In this document: one piece after another, positions 28,043 through 36,178 of the stretch | Layout: each line of letters starts with the position of its first letter | Numbering within the stretch: position 1 is the first letter of the stretch | Assembly (NCBI RefSeq): GCF_030811455.1 | Contig: NZ_JAUSQU010000001.1 | Coordinates: 1,240,001-1,304,000 of the forward strand | Origin: Streptosporangium lutulentum | GTDB taxonomy: Bacteria > Actinomycetota > Actinomycetes > Streptosporangiales > Streptosporangiaceae | DNA: 64,000 nt | Reading direction: 5' to 3' | Notes under the pieces: generated by a model | What the model was told of the DNA's origin: nothing | What the model saw: the letters and a program-made list of their open reading frames with translations, nothing else | Database searches by the model: none | Program-made: the position numbers and the translations under genes

Positions 28043-28144
28043 CGTCCTCCCCGGCTTTGAAAACCGGGGATTCCAGCACCCGGCCTTTCAGCCGGGTCTG
28101 TCGGTTCGCGGTTCACCGGCCGGGCAACCCCGAAGCCTCCCCGC
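28038..28144 (-). mobile_element. Relic A: TnpB-type (IS605/IS1341-like) right end with guide-RNA scaffold, no tnpB
   Basis: Read on the minus strand, the segment encodes the last residues of a TnpB-like protein (RGGFGVARPVNREPTDPAE, then GIPGF) and ends in a hairpin CCCCGGTTTT..AGCCGGGG followed by GAGGACGTCAAA, the form in which the right ends and omega (reRNA) scaffolds of actinobacterial TnpB elements usually finish. Relic B at 31760-31867 shares both boundaries and nearly all bases. No transposase or full tnpB is nearby. The presumptive guide would be antisense to the 3' end of the preceding gene. Confidence 0.65.
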
Positions 28145-28649
28145 CCTGGATGTCCGGTGATCGCCGTGGCTCAGTCCGGGAGTCCGCACGGTCGCCGGAG
28201 ATCAGGTCGGGCAGGCGGACGACGTGGTCGGCGAGGTAGTCACCGAGCTCCGGGGGGACCAGGTTGATGGCGGTGATCTCGGCGGGGTCGAGCGGGAGCC
28301 GTACCACCTCGTAGAGGCCGCGGGCGGGGTCGGTGAACTCGGGACCGCAGCGCAGGGCGAGGTCCATGGAGACCAGGCGGCAGCCGTAGACGTGCTGGGT
28401 CTTGACCCCCTCCTCACGGGCGCATTCCAGGGTGGTCAACGGGGTGACGCCGGAGACGACGGCGCCCAGCTCCTCCAGGACCTCACGGTGAAGGGTGTCC
28501 TCCAGGGAGGCGTCCTCGGGCTCGACGTGGCCACCGGGGATCGACCAGTAGAGCTCCCTGCCGGGGACCGTGCGCCGGAACAGCACGAGGTTGTCGTCGT
28601 CGTCGAGGAGCACGGCACGCACGCTGGGAACGGCGGGGACAGAGGGCAT
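28113..28649 (-). CDS. NUDIX hydrolase
   Basis: The 178-residue protein has a Nudix region GGHVEPEDASLEDTLHREVL followed by EELG; compared with the consensus there is one extra residue before REVLEE, a variant often met in actinobacteria. It hydrolyses a nucleoside diphosphate derivative, substrate unknown. The last residues (QGGEASGLPGR) and the stop codon come from TnpB relic A, so the original C-terminus was probably shorter or different. It is convergent with the 27410-28042 gene, and the relic separates them. Confidence 0.85.
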   Translation of the reverse strand: MPSVPAVPSVRAVLLDDDDNLVLFRRTVPGRELYWSIPGGHVEPEDASLEDTLHREVLEELGAVVSGVTPLTTLECAREEGVKTQHVYGCRLVSMDLALRCGPEFTDPARGLYEVVRLPLDPAEITAINLVPPELGDYLADHVVRLPDLISGDRADSRTEPRRSPDIQGGEASGLPGR

Positions 28650-28727
28650 CTCCTCATTGTGTCACCACGCCCCCGCCGCGTTGAGGATCCGCATCGAGTT
28701 CCGGAGCCGCGATATCGGTGGCCGGCT

Positions 28728-28982
28728 TCAGCGGTCTTGTTCCGGCGGCCGCAGCCACAGATCCGGTGGGCCGACGAGGGCCCGCGCGTCGGGCGGTCGC
28801 AATCCCGCCGCGGCGCAGCAATAGGCCTCGGCATAGTCCTGGTAGAGGTACTCGGCGAGAATCTCGTCGGCCGTCTGGTGTCCACCGGCGTCGCCGCTGA
28901 AATCCGCTCCGAGGCCCGCCGGCCACCGTTCGCCCGCATCACCGGCCGGCCCGTCACCCGACCACTGGTCACCTACGACCAT
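28728..28982 (-). CDS. Small hypothetical protein
   Basis: This 84-residue frame starts at ATG 28982, next to and divergent from the TetR gene. The C-terminal half (EILAEYLYQDYAEAYCCAAA, then GLRPPDARALVGPP) looks like genuine protein sequence; the N-terminal part is Gly/Asp-rich and less convincing. No family is recognised. A role together with the TetR is conceivable from the shared intergenic space, but nothing more can be said. Confidence 0.4.
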   Translation of the reverse strand: MVVGDQWSGDGPAGDAGERWPAGLGADFSGDAGGHQTADEILAEYLYQDYAEAYCCAAAGLRPPDARALVGPPDLWLRPPEQDR

Positions 28983-29003
28983 TGATCGGACGTACGGCTG
29001 CTA

Positions 29004-29019
29004 CATTACGGATGTAATG
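29004..29019. promoter_or_regulatory. Palindromic operator candidate for the TetR regulator
   Basis: CATTAC-GGAT-GTAATG is a perfect inverted repeat 10 bases before the TetR start codon, overlapping the expected promoter and adjoining the GGAGG ribosome binding site. TetR proteins commonly autoregulate through such sites. Confidence 0.65.
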
Positions 29020-29028
29020 GAGGTGGAC

Positions 29029-29640
29029 ATGCGAGAACGGTGGGTACCCGACGCGCGCCGCGCCGCGATCGCCAACGCGGTGGGGAGGCTCCTGACGCGC
29101 GGCCATGGAACGTTCCCCGGCATGCGGGAGATCGCCGCCGAGGCCGGGGTGACGACCGGGACGCTGCAACACCACTTCAGCACCAAGGAGGAGATGCTCC
29201 TGTTCGCGCTGGAGCATCACTGCCGACGCTGCGCCGACCGGCTCCGGGCCCGGTCGGGAGAGGGCACGCCGTCCCCGCGTCAGATGCTGTCCGCGATCGT
29301 GACGGAGTTGCTTCCACTGGATGAGGAACGCACCGCGGAGACGAGTGTGGTCATGGCGTTCGTGTCGCGCGCCATGACCGATCCGGGCTTCGCCGAGCAC
29401 TACCGCGCGCAGCGCAAGATCCTGCTCGATCTGCTCAGCGAACAGTTCGAGCGCGCGGCCACCCCGCACCCCTCGGTCGCCGCCACGATCCTGTTGCAGG
29501 TCATCGACGGAATGCGTATGGATTGCCTGCTTCTCGGACCGGACGCCGTCCGGATCGACGCCGTCCTCGACCGGCTCCTGACGCCGGCACCTTCTTCGAA
29601 TCCACCCTCGTCAACCGGGACACCGCATGAAAAGCGTTGA
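29029..29640 (+). CDS. TetR-family transcriptional regulator
   Basis: The 203-residue protein has an N-terminal TetR helix-turn-helix (GMREIAAEAGVTTGTLQHHFSTKEEML in parts) and an all-alpha ligand domain. ATG 29029 follows GGAGG with ideal spacing; an in-frame ATG at 29017 lies inside the operator and is less likely. It overlaps the SRPBCC gene by 14 bases, making a two-gene operon that it probably controls. Confidence 0.9.
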   Translation: MRERWVPDARRAAIANAVGRLLTRGHGTFPGMREIAAEAGVTTGTLQHHFSTKEEMLLFALEHHCRRCADRLRARSGEGTPSPRQMLSAIVTELLPLDEERTAETSVVMAFVSRAMTDPGFAEHYRAQRKILLDLLSEQFERAATPHPSVAATILLQVIDGMRMDCLLLGPDAVRIDAVLDRLLTPAPSSNPPSSTGTPHEKR

Positions 29641-30076
29641 GTTCAGCACCACGACCACCCTGTCCGCCGCCGCCGAGGAGGTCTTCGAGCACCTGGCCGA
29701 CCCGAACAACCACGTCGGCCTGTCCCCGCTGCTCGTCGAGGTCCGCGACATCCGCCGCGGGCCGGCCGAGGTGCGCTTCACGGCGGTCGAGCGATTCACC
29801 ATGGGACCGCTGCGCCGCGACAACGTCGTCGAGGTCACCCTGCGCCTGGGGGAGGGCACCATAACCGGGGACGTGGCCAGTTCCGGTGGCGTCCGGGTGG
29901 CTTACGGCTACCGCATCGACTCGGTGCCCGGCGGGACCCGGGTGATCGACCACTATCGGCTGTCGGCGCCGTTCGGGCTGCTGCGGTTCGCGGTGGGCCA
30001 GGCGAAGAAGGTGCAGGCGGCGCGGGGCCGGGAACTGACACGCCGATTCCAGGTGAGGCGTTCCCCGCAGACCTGA
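29627..30076 (+). CDS. SRPBCC (START-like) family protein
   Basis: The 149-residue protein has the polyketide-cyclase/START fold pattern: VEFSTTTTLSAAAEEVFEHLADP at the N-terminus, strands with alternating hydrophobics, and a C-terminal helix LRFAVGQAKKVQAARGRELTRRF. It would bind a hydrophobic ligand; enzymatic function is unknown. The overlap with the TetR gene suggests it is the regulator's target. Confidence 0.85.
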   Translation: MKSVEFSTTTTLSAAAEEVFEHLADPNNHVGLSPLLVEVRDIRRGPAEVRFTAVERFTMGPLRRDNVVEVTLRLGEGTITGDVASSGGVRVAYGYRIDSVPGGTRVIDHYRLSAPFGLLRFAVGQAKKVQAARGRELTRRFQVRRSPQT

Positions 30077-30296
30077 CGATGGCGTGCGCCCCGCGCGCTG
30101 GAAAGGGCTTCACGCTCTGGCGGAGCGGCTCCCGTTGCCCGCCGGGTGGAGTCGCGGCCGCCTGAGCGGCGGACGACCTTCACGTAGGCTTTCGCCGGTC
30201 CTCCGGAACACCCCGGCGAGTTCGCTTCGTCCGGCGTCGGCGGCATCGGGGAAGCATCGGGGAAGCGCGGTGGTGACCTCCTTGGGACCCGCTCGT

Positions 30297-30719
30297 CTAG
30301 TGATCGTCCCTGCGCAGGCGCTTGAGGTCGGAGCGCTGTTTCTTGGCGGCGATGCGCCGTTCGACGGCGCCCCTGCTGGGCTTGGTCGGGCGGCGCTTCT
30401 TGGGGGGCGGGGCGATCGCCTCGCGCAGGATCTGGGCCAGGCGCATCTCGGCGGCCTCACGGTTGCGCAGCTGGGAACGGAACTCCGAGGCGGCGATGGT
30501 GATCACGCCGTTCACCAGGCGGGAACCGAGGCGCTCCAGGGCGCGGGCCTTGAAGACCGGGCCGAACACCTCGGTGGCGGCCACGTCGAAGCTGAGCTCG
30601 ACGCGGCTGTCGGTGGTGTTGACCCCCTGCCCGCCAGGACCCGAGGAGCGGGAGAACCGCCAGTTGAGTTCGGCCTCGGGGACGGAGACCGAACCGCTGA
30701 TCTGGAGCGGACCGGGCAT
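30297..30719 (-). CDS. arfB: Alternative ribosome-rescue factor ArfB (YaeJ/ICT1 family)
   Basis: The 140-residue protein has the RF-1 catalytic domain with the GGQ motif (residues 29-31, within SGPGGQGVNTTDSRVEL) and a basic C-terminal tail (PPKKRRPTKPSRG, AAKKQRSDLKRLRR) that enters the empty mRNA channel of stalled ribosomes. It hydrolyses peptidyl-tRNA. It is convergent with the SRPBCC gene and monocistronic. Confidence 0.93.
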   Translation of the reverse strand: MPGPLQISGSVSVPEAELNWRFSRSSGPGGQGVNTTDSRVELSFDVAATEVFGPVFKARALERLGSRLVNGVITIAASEFRSQLRNREAAEMRLAQILREAIAPPPKKRRPTKPSRGAVERRIAAKKQRSDLKRLRRDDH

Positions 30720-30933
30720 GGCGATGACTTCCTTTTCGCAGGGGATGTGTGTTCAGAGTAGCGAGGGGACGCACCCATCGATCAAATGGTTTATGCCCCG
30801 TTTGGCCCATCTTGATGAGTTTCAGGTCGCTCCCATTCCCGCGCGGCCGTGTCGCGGCCTTGTGAGGCCCGGCTCTTTTCCGTCAAAGTGACTCCGGTTG
30901 TCGTACATATCGATGAACGGGAGGCGGGGGCGC

Positions 30934-31764
30934 ATGGACAAGATCGTCGGTGTGCACGGGATAGGGAAGTACCACTACTACCGCGACGCCGGTAACTCGG
31001 TCACCGGCGCGGCCACCACGATGCGCGACAAGTGGGACCGTTACCTGCACAAGGGCCTGACCGGCGGCGAACCGCACGCCAAGGAACGCTACGTCACCGA
31101 GATCGCCTACTACGCCCACCTGCTGGGCGAGAACAAGGACGACTCCCCCCGCGCCGTGCAGGCCATGGACGTCGGAGCCCAGGAGGTCTTCGTCGCCTGG
31201 GCCAGGCAGCTCGACTCGGTGGGGGAGGGGCTGACCGGAGCCCTGCACCGGATGACGGGCTGGCTGCTGGACCGCCTGCAGGTCAACGCCGCCGACTTCG
31301 CCAAACTCTTCTGCCCGGAGGTCGCCGCCTACATGGCCGCCGGCGGTGAGGTGCGGGCGAAGTCGCGGGAGGCGGTGGCCGAGGTGATCAGGCGCAACCG
31401 GCCGAAGGTCGTGATCGCGCACTCACTGGGCAGCGTCGTGGCCTACGAGACGCTGTGGGCCAATCCCGACCTGGAGGTCGACCTGCTGATCACCCTCGGC
31501 AGCCCGCTCGGCATGCGCAATGTGATCTTCGAGCACCTGATGCCCGCCCCGGTCAACGGCTGGGGCGAACGACCGCGGCAGGTGAGGCGCTGGGTCAACA
31601 TCGCCGACAAGGACGACATCGTGGCGATCCCCCCGGGTCTGCGGGCCTGCTTCACCGGGGTCGACCAGGAGGCCCTGGTCAACCTCGACTGGCTCGACTT
31701 CCACACCGTGGAGAAATATCTGGGCTGCGGCGCGCTCAACAGCCACCTGAAGCCCTATCTTTGA
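30934..31764 (+). CDS. Alpha/beta-hydrolase-like protein of unknown function
   Basis: The 276-residue protein starts MDKIVGVHGIGK, typical of lipase-like hydrolases that open with an oxyanion strand, and has the nucleophile elbow VVIAHSLGSVVAYE (AHSLG). A late Asp (DKDD) and His (NSHLKPYL) can complete a triad. No signal peptide is visible. The ATG at 30934 has a GGGAGG upstream; a TTG further upstream is less likely. Its stop codon TGA is the start of the TnpB relic B motif, and only two residues follow the potential catalytic-region helix, so the C-terminus may be trimmed. Confidence 0.75.
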   Translation: MDKIVGVHGIGKYHYYRDAGNSVTGAATTMRDKWDRYLHKGLTGGEPHAKERYVTEIAYYAHLLGENKDDSPRAVQAMDVGAQEVFVAWARQLDSVGEGLTGALHRMTGWLLDRLQVNAADFAKLFCPEVAAYMAAGGEVRAKSREAVAEVIRRNRPKVVIAHSLGSVVAYETLWANPDLEVDLLITLGSPLGMRNVIFEHLMPAPVNGWGERPRQVRRWVNIADKDDIVAIPPGLRACFTGVDQEALVNLDWLDFHTVEKYLGCGALNSHLKPYL

Positions 31765-31867
31765 CGTCCTCCCCGGCTGTGAAAACCGGGGATTCCAGCA
31801 CCTGGCCTTCCAACCGGGTTCTGGTGGTTCGCGGTTCACCGGCCGGGCAGCCCCGAAGCCTCCCCGC
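31760..31867 (-). mobile_element. Relic B: TnpB-type right end with guide-RNA scaffold, no tnpB
   Basis: It is about 93 percent identical to relic A by eye (seven substitutions and one indel over 108 bases) and has the same two boundaries, from TTTGACGTCCTCCCC to CCTCCCCGC. On the minus strand it reads ARGGFGAARPVNREPPEPG, a TnpB C-terminal remnant, then the CCCCGG hairpin and GGGGAGGACGTCAAA. The frame is broken relative to relic A by the indel. Upstream on the minus strand no further tnpB sequence can be recognised. Confidence 0.65.
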
Positions 31868-32249
31868 GCGGACACGGCACACCCTGCCGCGCTCAAACAA
31901 ACACATCCCACTTGGCTGTCGCGGAACACCCCAGCCCTACCGAGCCGAACCCACACACCACGAGGAAGCACAAGAAGTGAGACCGCGCCGGCCCGTATCG
32001 CGACCGCCGGGAGAGTCTCCGAGGCCGGTGGCGGGCCGGTGTCAATGCCGGTGTCAACGCGTGCGTCGCCGCCGGTGCCGGGGCGATCGCCGAAGGGAGG
32101 GCGGCACTTCGCCGCGATGTCGCCTGCCGGTCGGGCGGCGTTCATGACATGGGGTAACGGGCTTGCCTGTGCAACGGTTGTTCACCGTGCCTTGATTCGC
32201 AGGCCACGGCGGGGACAGCTCGAACCGTTGCACTGATGACGTGGAGCAG
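31868..32249. other. Non-coding region between relic B and phoD
   Basis: I see no gene here. The first 100 bases after the relic are C/A-rich with several short ACAC runs, then GC-rich sequence follows. GTGGAG at 32241-32246 serves as ribosome binding site for phoD. Confidence 0.45.
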
Positions 32250-33782
32250 ATGCCGTCGCGCAGAGTGTTCATGTCCATCGCCGCCGCGGGTGCGGGCGGC
32301 CTGTTGCTCACCGGGGCCGGGGTCGCTCCGGCCAGGACCCTCGCCCGTGATCCGTTCACCCTCGGCATCGCCTCCGGCGATCCGTCAAGGGACGGGGTCG
32401 TGTTGTGGACCAGACTCGCCGTCGAACCGCTCGGACCGGACGGCCGGGGCGGGATGCCGGCCCGGGACGTGGACGTCGAGTGGGAACTGGCCCTCGACGA
32501 GCGGTTCGCGAAGGTGGTCCGCAAGGGCACCGAGACCGCCCGCTGGAAGCGGGCGCACAGCGTTCACGTCGAGCCGGAAGGGCTGGAGCCCGGCACCGAG
32601 TACTTCTACCGCTTCCGCGCCGGAGGCCACGTGTCCCGGGTCGGCCGTACCCGCACCGCCCCGGCCGCGGTCTCTCCGATGACCTTCGCCATCGCCGCCT
32701 GCGCCCACTACGAGCACGGTTTCTACACGGCCTACAAGAGGCTGGCCGAGCAGGAGCCGGACCTGGTGGTGCACCTGGGCGACTACATGTACGAGTACGC
32801 GCCCAAGGGATACACCGCCCTCGGCGGGAGCGTCCGTCACCACACCCCGGGCAAGTGCGCCACGCTGGCCGACTACCGGATGCGGCACGCGCAGTACAAG
32901 AGCGACGCCGACCTGCAGACGGCGCACGCGGTGGCGCCCTGGCTGGTCGCCTTCGACGACCACGAGATCGAGAACAACTGGGCCGGAGACGTCTCCGCTT
33001 CCGGGGCCGCGGGGTTCGCGCAGCGCAGGGCCCACGCCTTCCAGGCCTACTACGAGAACATGCCGCTGCGCCGCGCGAGCCTGCCCGGCGGGGCGTCGAT
33101 GCGGATCCACCGGCGGGTGGACTGGGGGCCGCTGGCCCGGTTCCACCTGCTCGACACCCGGCAGTTCCGTGACGACCAGGCCTGTGAGGACGGGCTCAGG
33201 TCGGGCTGCGACGACCGGCTCGCGACCGGGCGCACCCTGCTGGGAGAGGACCAGCGACGCTGGCTGCTCGACGGGCTGGCCTCCTCCGACGCCCACTGGA
33301 ACCTGGTCGGCCAGCAGGTCCTGATGGCCCAGCGCGACTCCAAGGTCGGCCCGGGCACCGAGGTCAGCATGGACTCCTGGGACGGCTACGCCGCCGAGCG
33401 GACCCGCCTGCTGACCGGCTTCCGGGACTCCGGCGCGACCAACCCGGTCGTGCTGACCGGTGACGCGCACATGCATCACGCGGCCGACCTCAAGCTCGAC
33501 TTCGACGATCCCGACTCGCCCCGGGTGGCGGTGGAACTCGTCACCTCCTCGATCGCCAGCGACGGCGACGGCTACCGGGACAAGGGCCGGATGGCCGAGA
33601 CGATCGAGGAGAACCCGCATATCTCCTACCTGGACCAGCGGCGCGGTTACATCGTCTGCCGGGTCACCCCCGAAGAACTGCGGGCCGACTTCCGCACGCT
33701 GGACTACATCAGCCGCCGCGGCGCCCCCGCGAAGACCGGCGCCCGATTCACCGTTCCGTCGGGACAGTCGGAACTGATCTGA
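32250..33782 (+). CDS. phoD: Alkaline phosphatase D (PhoD) family metallophosphoesterase, Tat-exported
   Basis: The 510-residue protein begins MPSRRVFMSIAAAGAGG, a twin-arginine signal with AxA near residue 30. The PhoD domain shows the N-terminal PhoD_N strand set (FTLGIASGDPSRDGVVLWTR) and metal-binding motifs HLGDYMYEY, AFDDHEIENNW and TGDAHMHHA. It is a secreted Ca/Fe-dependent phosphodiesterase-phosphatase that releases phosphate from organic esters. ATG at 32250 has GGAG five bases upstream; a GTG at 32241 is an alternative. No PHO box was recognised upstream. Confidence 0.93.
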   Translation: MPSRRVFMSIAAAGAGGLLLTGAGVAPARTLARDPFTLGIASGDPSRDGVVLWTRLAVEPLGPDGRGGMPARDVDVEWELALDERFAKVVRKGTETARWKRAHSVHVEPEGLEPGTEYFYRFRAGGHVSRVGRTRTAPAAVSPMTFAIAACAHYEHGFYTAYKRLAEQEPDLVVHLGDYMYEYAPKGYTALGGSVRHHTPGKCATLADYRMRHAQYKSDADLQTAHAVAPWLVAFDDHEIENNWAGDVSASGAAGFAQRRAHAFQAYYENMPLRRASLPGGASMRIHRRVDWGPLARFHLLDTRQFRDDQACEDGLRSGCDDRLATGRTLLGEDQRRWLLDGLASSDAHWNLVGQQVLMAQRDSKVGPGTEVSMDSWDGYAAERTRLLTGFRDSGATNPVVLTGDAHMHHAADLKLDFDDPDSPRVAVELVTSSIASDGDGYRDKGRMAETIEENPHISYLDQRRGYIVCRVTPEELRADFRTLDYISRRGAPAKTGARFTVPSGQSELI

Positions 33783-33934
33783 AACGGGCGGTCGTCATTG
33801 ACCTGAACGGGACGGCCATTACCTGGCTGACGGCGAAATTCATCGCTGACTGAGCAGGATATTGGTTGCTAACCCGAAGCGGGAGAATTGTCACTCTCCT
33901 GAAAACTGTGGGGGAATTTCCAGCTATTTGTTGC

Positions 33935-34570
33935 ATGATGCGGCGTATGAGTCATCCCCCTACGAGGCTCACCGCCGCGGCTCTCGCCGCCGCGCTGGGT
34001 GGCCCTCTCCTCGTTCAGAGCCCTGCCCTGGCCGCGGGGCCCGCGATCCCCACCGCCACCGTGAGATCCGCCGCCACCGTGACCGCCCCGTCCACCGCCG
34101 TCGCGGTGTCACCCGCCGCCAGGACCGTGTCGTCCACGGCGACCGCCGGCGGAGCGGCGGCGCCCGCCGCCGCGACCGCCGCCAACTTCGGCTACGAGAT
34201 CTCCTTCCCGAAGCACGTCCGCCGGGGCGGATCTCTCGTCTTCACCGTCAAGATCCGCAACAGGAAGGCCGCCGGTCAGCACTACGTGGCCCTCCTCGGC
34301 GACTTCCCCGGCGGGTTCCGCAAGATCAAGGTGGTCGCCAAGCCCCGCAGCGTCAAATGCTCCGTCAAGCAGCGGGACCTGGCCTGCTGGATCACCTCCC
34401 TGGACAAGGGGGACTCGACCAGCGTCGGCATCCGCGCCTGGGCGGGCTCGCGCCGCGGCACCGCCACGGTCGGGTTCGGCGTGCTCGCCACCAAGGACCC
34501 CGACGCGACCCTCGGCGCGCTCAAGAAGAAGGTCCGTCTCAGCATCAAGGCGAGGACGAGGATCCTTTGA
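33935..34570 (+). CDS. Secreted protein of unknown function (DUF11-like beta domain)
   Basis: The 211-residue protein has a signal peptide (MMRRMSHPPTRLTAAALAAA, cleavage near ALAAG), a 60-residue Ala/Thr/Val linker and a C-terminal beta-sandwich with a pair of Cys (VKCSVKQRDLACWIT) and SVGIRAWAGSRRGTATVGF, like the conserved-repeat domains of actinobacterial surface proteins. Several in-frame ATGs (33935, 33938, 33947) are possible starts. The final stop is the TGA of a third TTTGACGTCCTCCCC motif (relic C). Confidence 0.75.
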   Translation: MMRRMSHPPTRLTAAALAAALGGPLLVQSPALAAGPAIPTATVRSAATVTAPSTAVAVSPAARTVSSTATAGGAAAPAAATAANFGYEISFPKHVRRGGSLVFTVKIRNRKAAGQHYVALLGDFPGGFRKIKVVAKPRSVKCSVKQRDLACWITSLDKGDSTSVGIRAWAGSRRGTATVGFGVLATKDPDATLGALKKKVRLSIKARTRIL

Positions 34571-34591
34571 CGTCCTCCCCGCGCCAGCGGG
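34566..34591 (-). mobile_element. Relic C: short TnpB right-end motif
   Basis: TTTGACGTCCTCCCC is identical to the ends of relics A and B and is followed by a short stem CCCGC-GCCA-GCGGG; beyond that no similarity is seen. It is a truncated or diverged right end. As in A and B the TGA inside the motif ends the gene to its left. Confidence 0.45.
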
Positions 34592-34647
34592 CAGGTCGGC
34601 CGCCCCGAACGCCCGGCGGAGGATCGTCGTGGGGACGCCGCCCGTGA

Positions 34648-36060
34648 TCAGCGCGAGGCCGAGGACCCGGTGAGCGTGTAGCCGAAGAGCGTGTGCTCGG
34701 TGCCGGTGGCCAGGACCTTCGCCGTATCCGGGCGCACGCCCGGATACGCGCCCTCCTTCGCGGTCCCGCGGAGCAGGGTGAGCCTGCCGTCGCCCGGCGA
34801 GGCGACCACCAGCCCCCGGTCCGCGGTCGTGGCGAGGGCCGCGCCGAAGTCGCCGCCCTCACCGGTGATCAACAGGTTGTTGTCCTTGGTCAGGCCACCG
34901 GAGCGGGTGCCGGCGAGCACCTGGACGGCGTTCTCGCCCGGCACGCCGATCGTCAGCTCGTCGTCCCCGTCGCCGTTGAGGTCTCCCGCCGCCAGGGACG
35001 CGCCGAACCGGTCGAAGTAGCGGGGCTCGCCCTTGAGCGAACGCTGCGACCAGGCCTCCGTGGTCGCCGTCCGCAGGCCGCCCGAGGAGCCGTAGACGAC
35101 GTCCACGGTGCCGTCGCCGTAGTCCATCGCCCGCTGGTTGTCGGTCAGTCCCTCACCCGGCACCCCGATCGCCAGGTCGTCGCGGCCGTCGGCGTTGAAG
35201 TCACCGGTGGCCAGCGCGGCGCCGAAGGAGTCCCAGGCCTCGCCGAGACCGGCGATCGAGGGGCTGTCCTGGGTGAGCAGGCTCGCCTTCTCGCGGCGGA
35301 CGTCGAGCACGGTGACCGAACCCTGACCGCCGTTGTCCATGATCGTGTCGGCGGGCGCGCCCACCGCGACCTCGGCCCGGCCGTCCCCGTCGAAGTCACC
35401 GGTGGCGAGCACCCCGCCGAACTGGTCGGTCTCCAGCTCGCGCTGCCCGACCCAGCCGGTTCTCTGCGTGATCATGTACGGCTTGCGTCCCTTGCGGCCG
35501 TAGACGCCGACCGCGCCCCCGTCCAGGCCGGGGGCGCCGATCACGAGCTCGTCGTCCCCGTCGCCGTCCAGGTCCCCGGCGGCGAGGGCCGCCCCGAGCC
35601 GTCCGGAGCCGCGCTCGCGTCCCAGGTCCCCGGCGTCGATCACCTTGCCGGGGCGCAGGCCGTCCGGCGAGCCGTGGAACAGCTGCACGACGCCGTCGCC
35701 GTCGGCGCCCGTCCGGGAGCGGTCCTTCTCCGAGACGCCCACGGCCAGGTCGGCACAGCGGTCGCCGTCGAAGTCCCCGGTCGCCAGCGCCGAGCCGAAG
35801 GAACTCGCGGTCTCGGCCTCGCCGGGCACGCCGGGGCTGTCCTGGGTGAGCCGCAGCTCCGTCCGCATGCCGTACAGGACGGTGACCGACCCGGCGCGGG
35901 CGTGCCCGCCGACCGTGGTGTACGGCGCGGCGACGGCGAGATCGGCCCGCCCGTCACCGTCGAAGTCGGAGGGGATACCGGAACAGGCGTTCGCGGCGGC
36001 GGGGGAGACGGGGGCGAGGAGGAAGGCGAGGACGGCGGAGGCGATGAACGCGGCTCTCAT
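34648..36060 (-). CDS. Secreted FG-GAP/VCBS repeat protein (integrin-alpha-like beta propeller)
   Basis: The 470-residue protein has a cleavable signal peptide (MRAAFIASAVLAFLLAPVSP, ending AAANA) and six or more FG-GAP repeats with calcium loops: DFDGDGRADLAVAAP, DFDGDRCADLAVGVS, DLDGDGDDELVIGAPG, DFDGDGRAEVAVGAPA, DFNADGRDDLAIGVPG and DLNGDGDDELTIGVPG. This is a calcium-binding seven-bladed propeller, extracellular, function unknown. It is divergent from the P450 gene and has no operon partner. Confidence 0.9.
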   Translation of the reverse strand: MRAAFIASAVLAFLLAPVSPAAANACSGIPSDFDGDGRADLAVAAPYTTVGGHARAGSVTVLYGMRTELRLTQDSPGVPGEAETASSFGSALATGDFDGDRCADLAVGVSEKDRSRTGADGDGVVQLFHGSPDGLRPGKVIDAGDLGRERGSGRLGAALAAGDLDGDGDDELVIGAPGLDGGAVGVYGRKGRKPYMITQRTGWVGQRELETDQFGGVLATGDFDGDGRAEVAVGAPADTIMDNGGQGSVTVLDVRREKASLLTQDSPSIAGLGEAWDSFGAALATGDFNADGRDDLAIGVPGEGLTDNQRAMDYGDGTVDVVYGSSGGLRTATTEAWSQRSLKGEPRYFDRFGASLAAGDLNGDGDDELTIGVPGENAVQVLAGTRSGGLTKDNNLLITGEGGDFGAALATTADRGLVVASPGDGRLTLLRGTAKEGAYPGVRPDTAKVLATGTEHTLFGYTLTGSSASR

Positions 36061-36178
36061 ACTTGTGATGGTTTATGTAGATTCGGACACTCTCCCCACA
36101 GGGACATGAAATCCACGTGACCAGCGCAGTAAAGAATGTGCCAGGAATGGCGATGGGGAACGTGCCAGGATTACGGTC

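Noticed and set aside
29017..29028. TetR start at ATG 29017
   Set aside because: It lies in the operator half-site and lacks a ribosome binding site; ATG 29029 has GGAGG at good distance.
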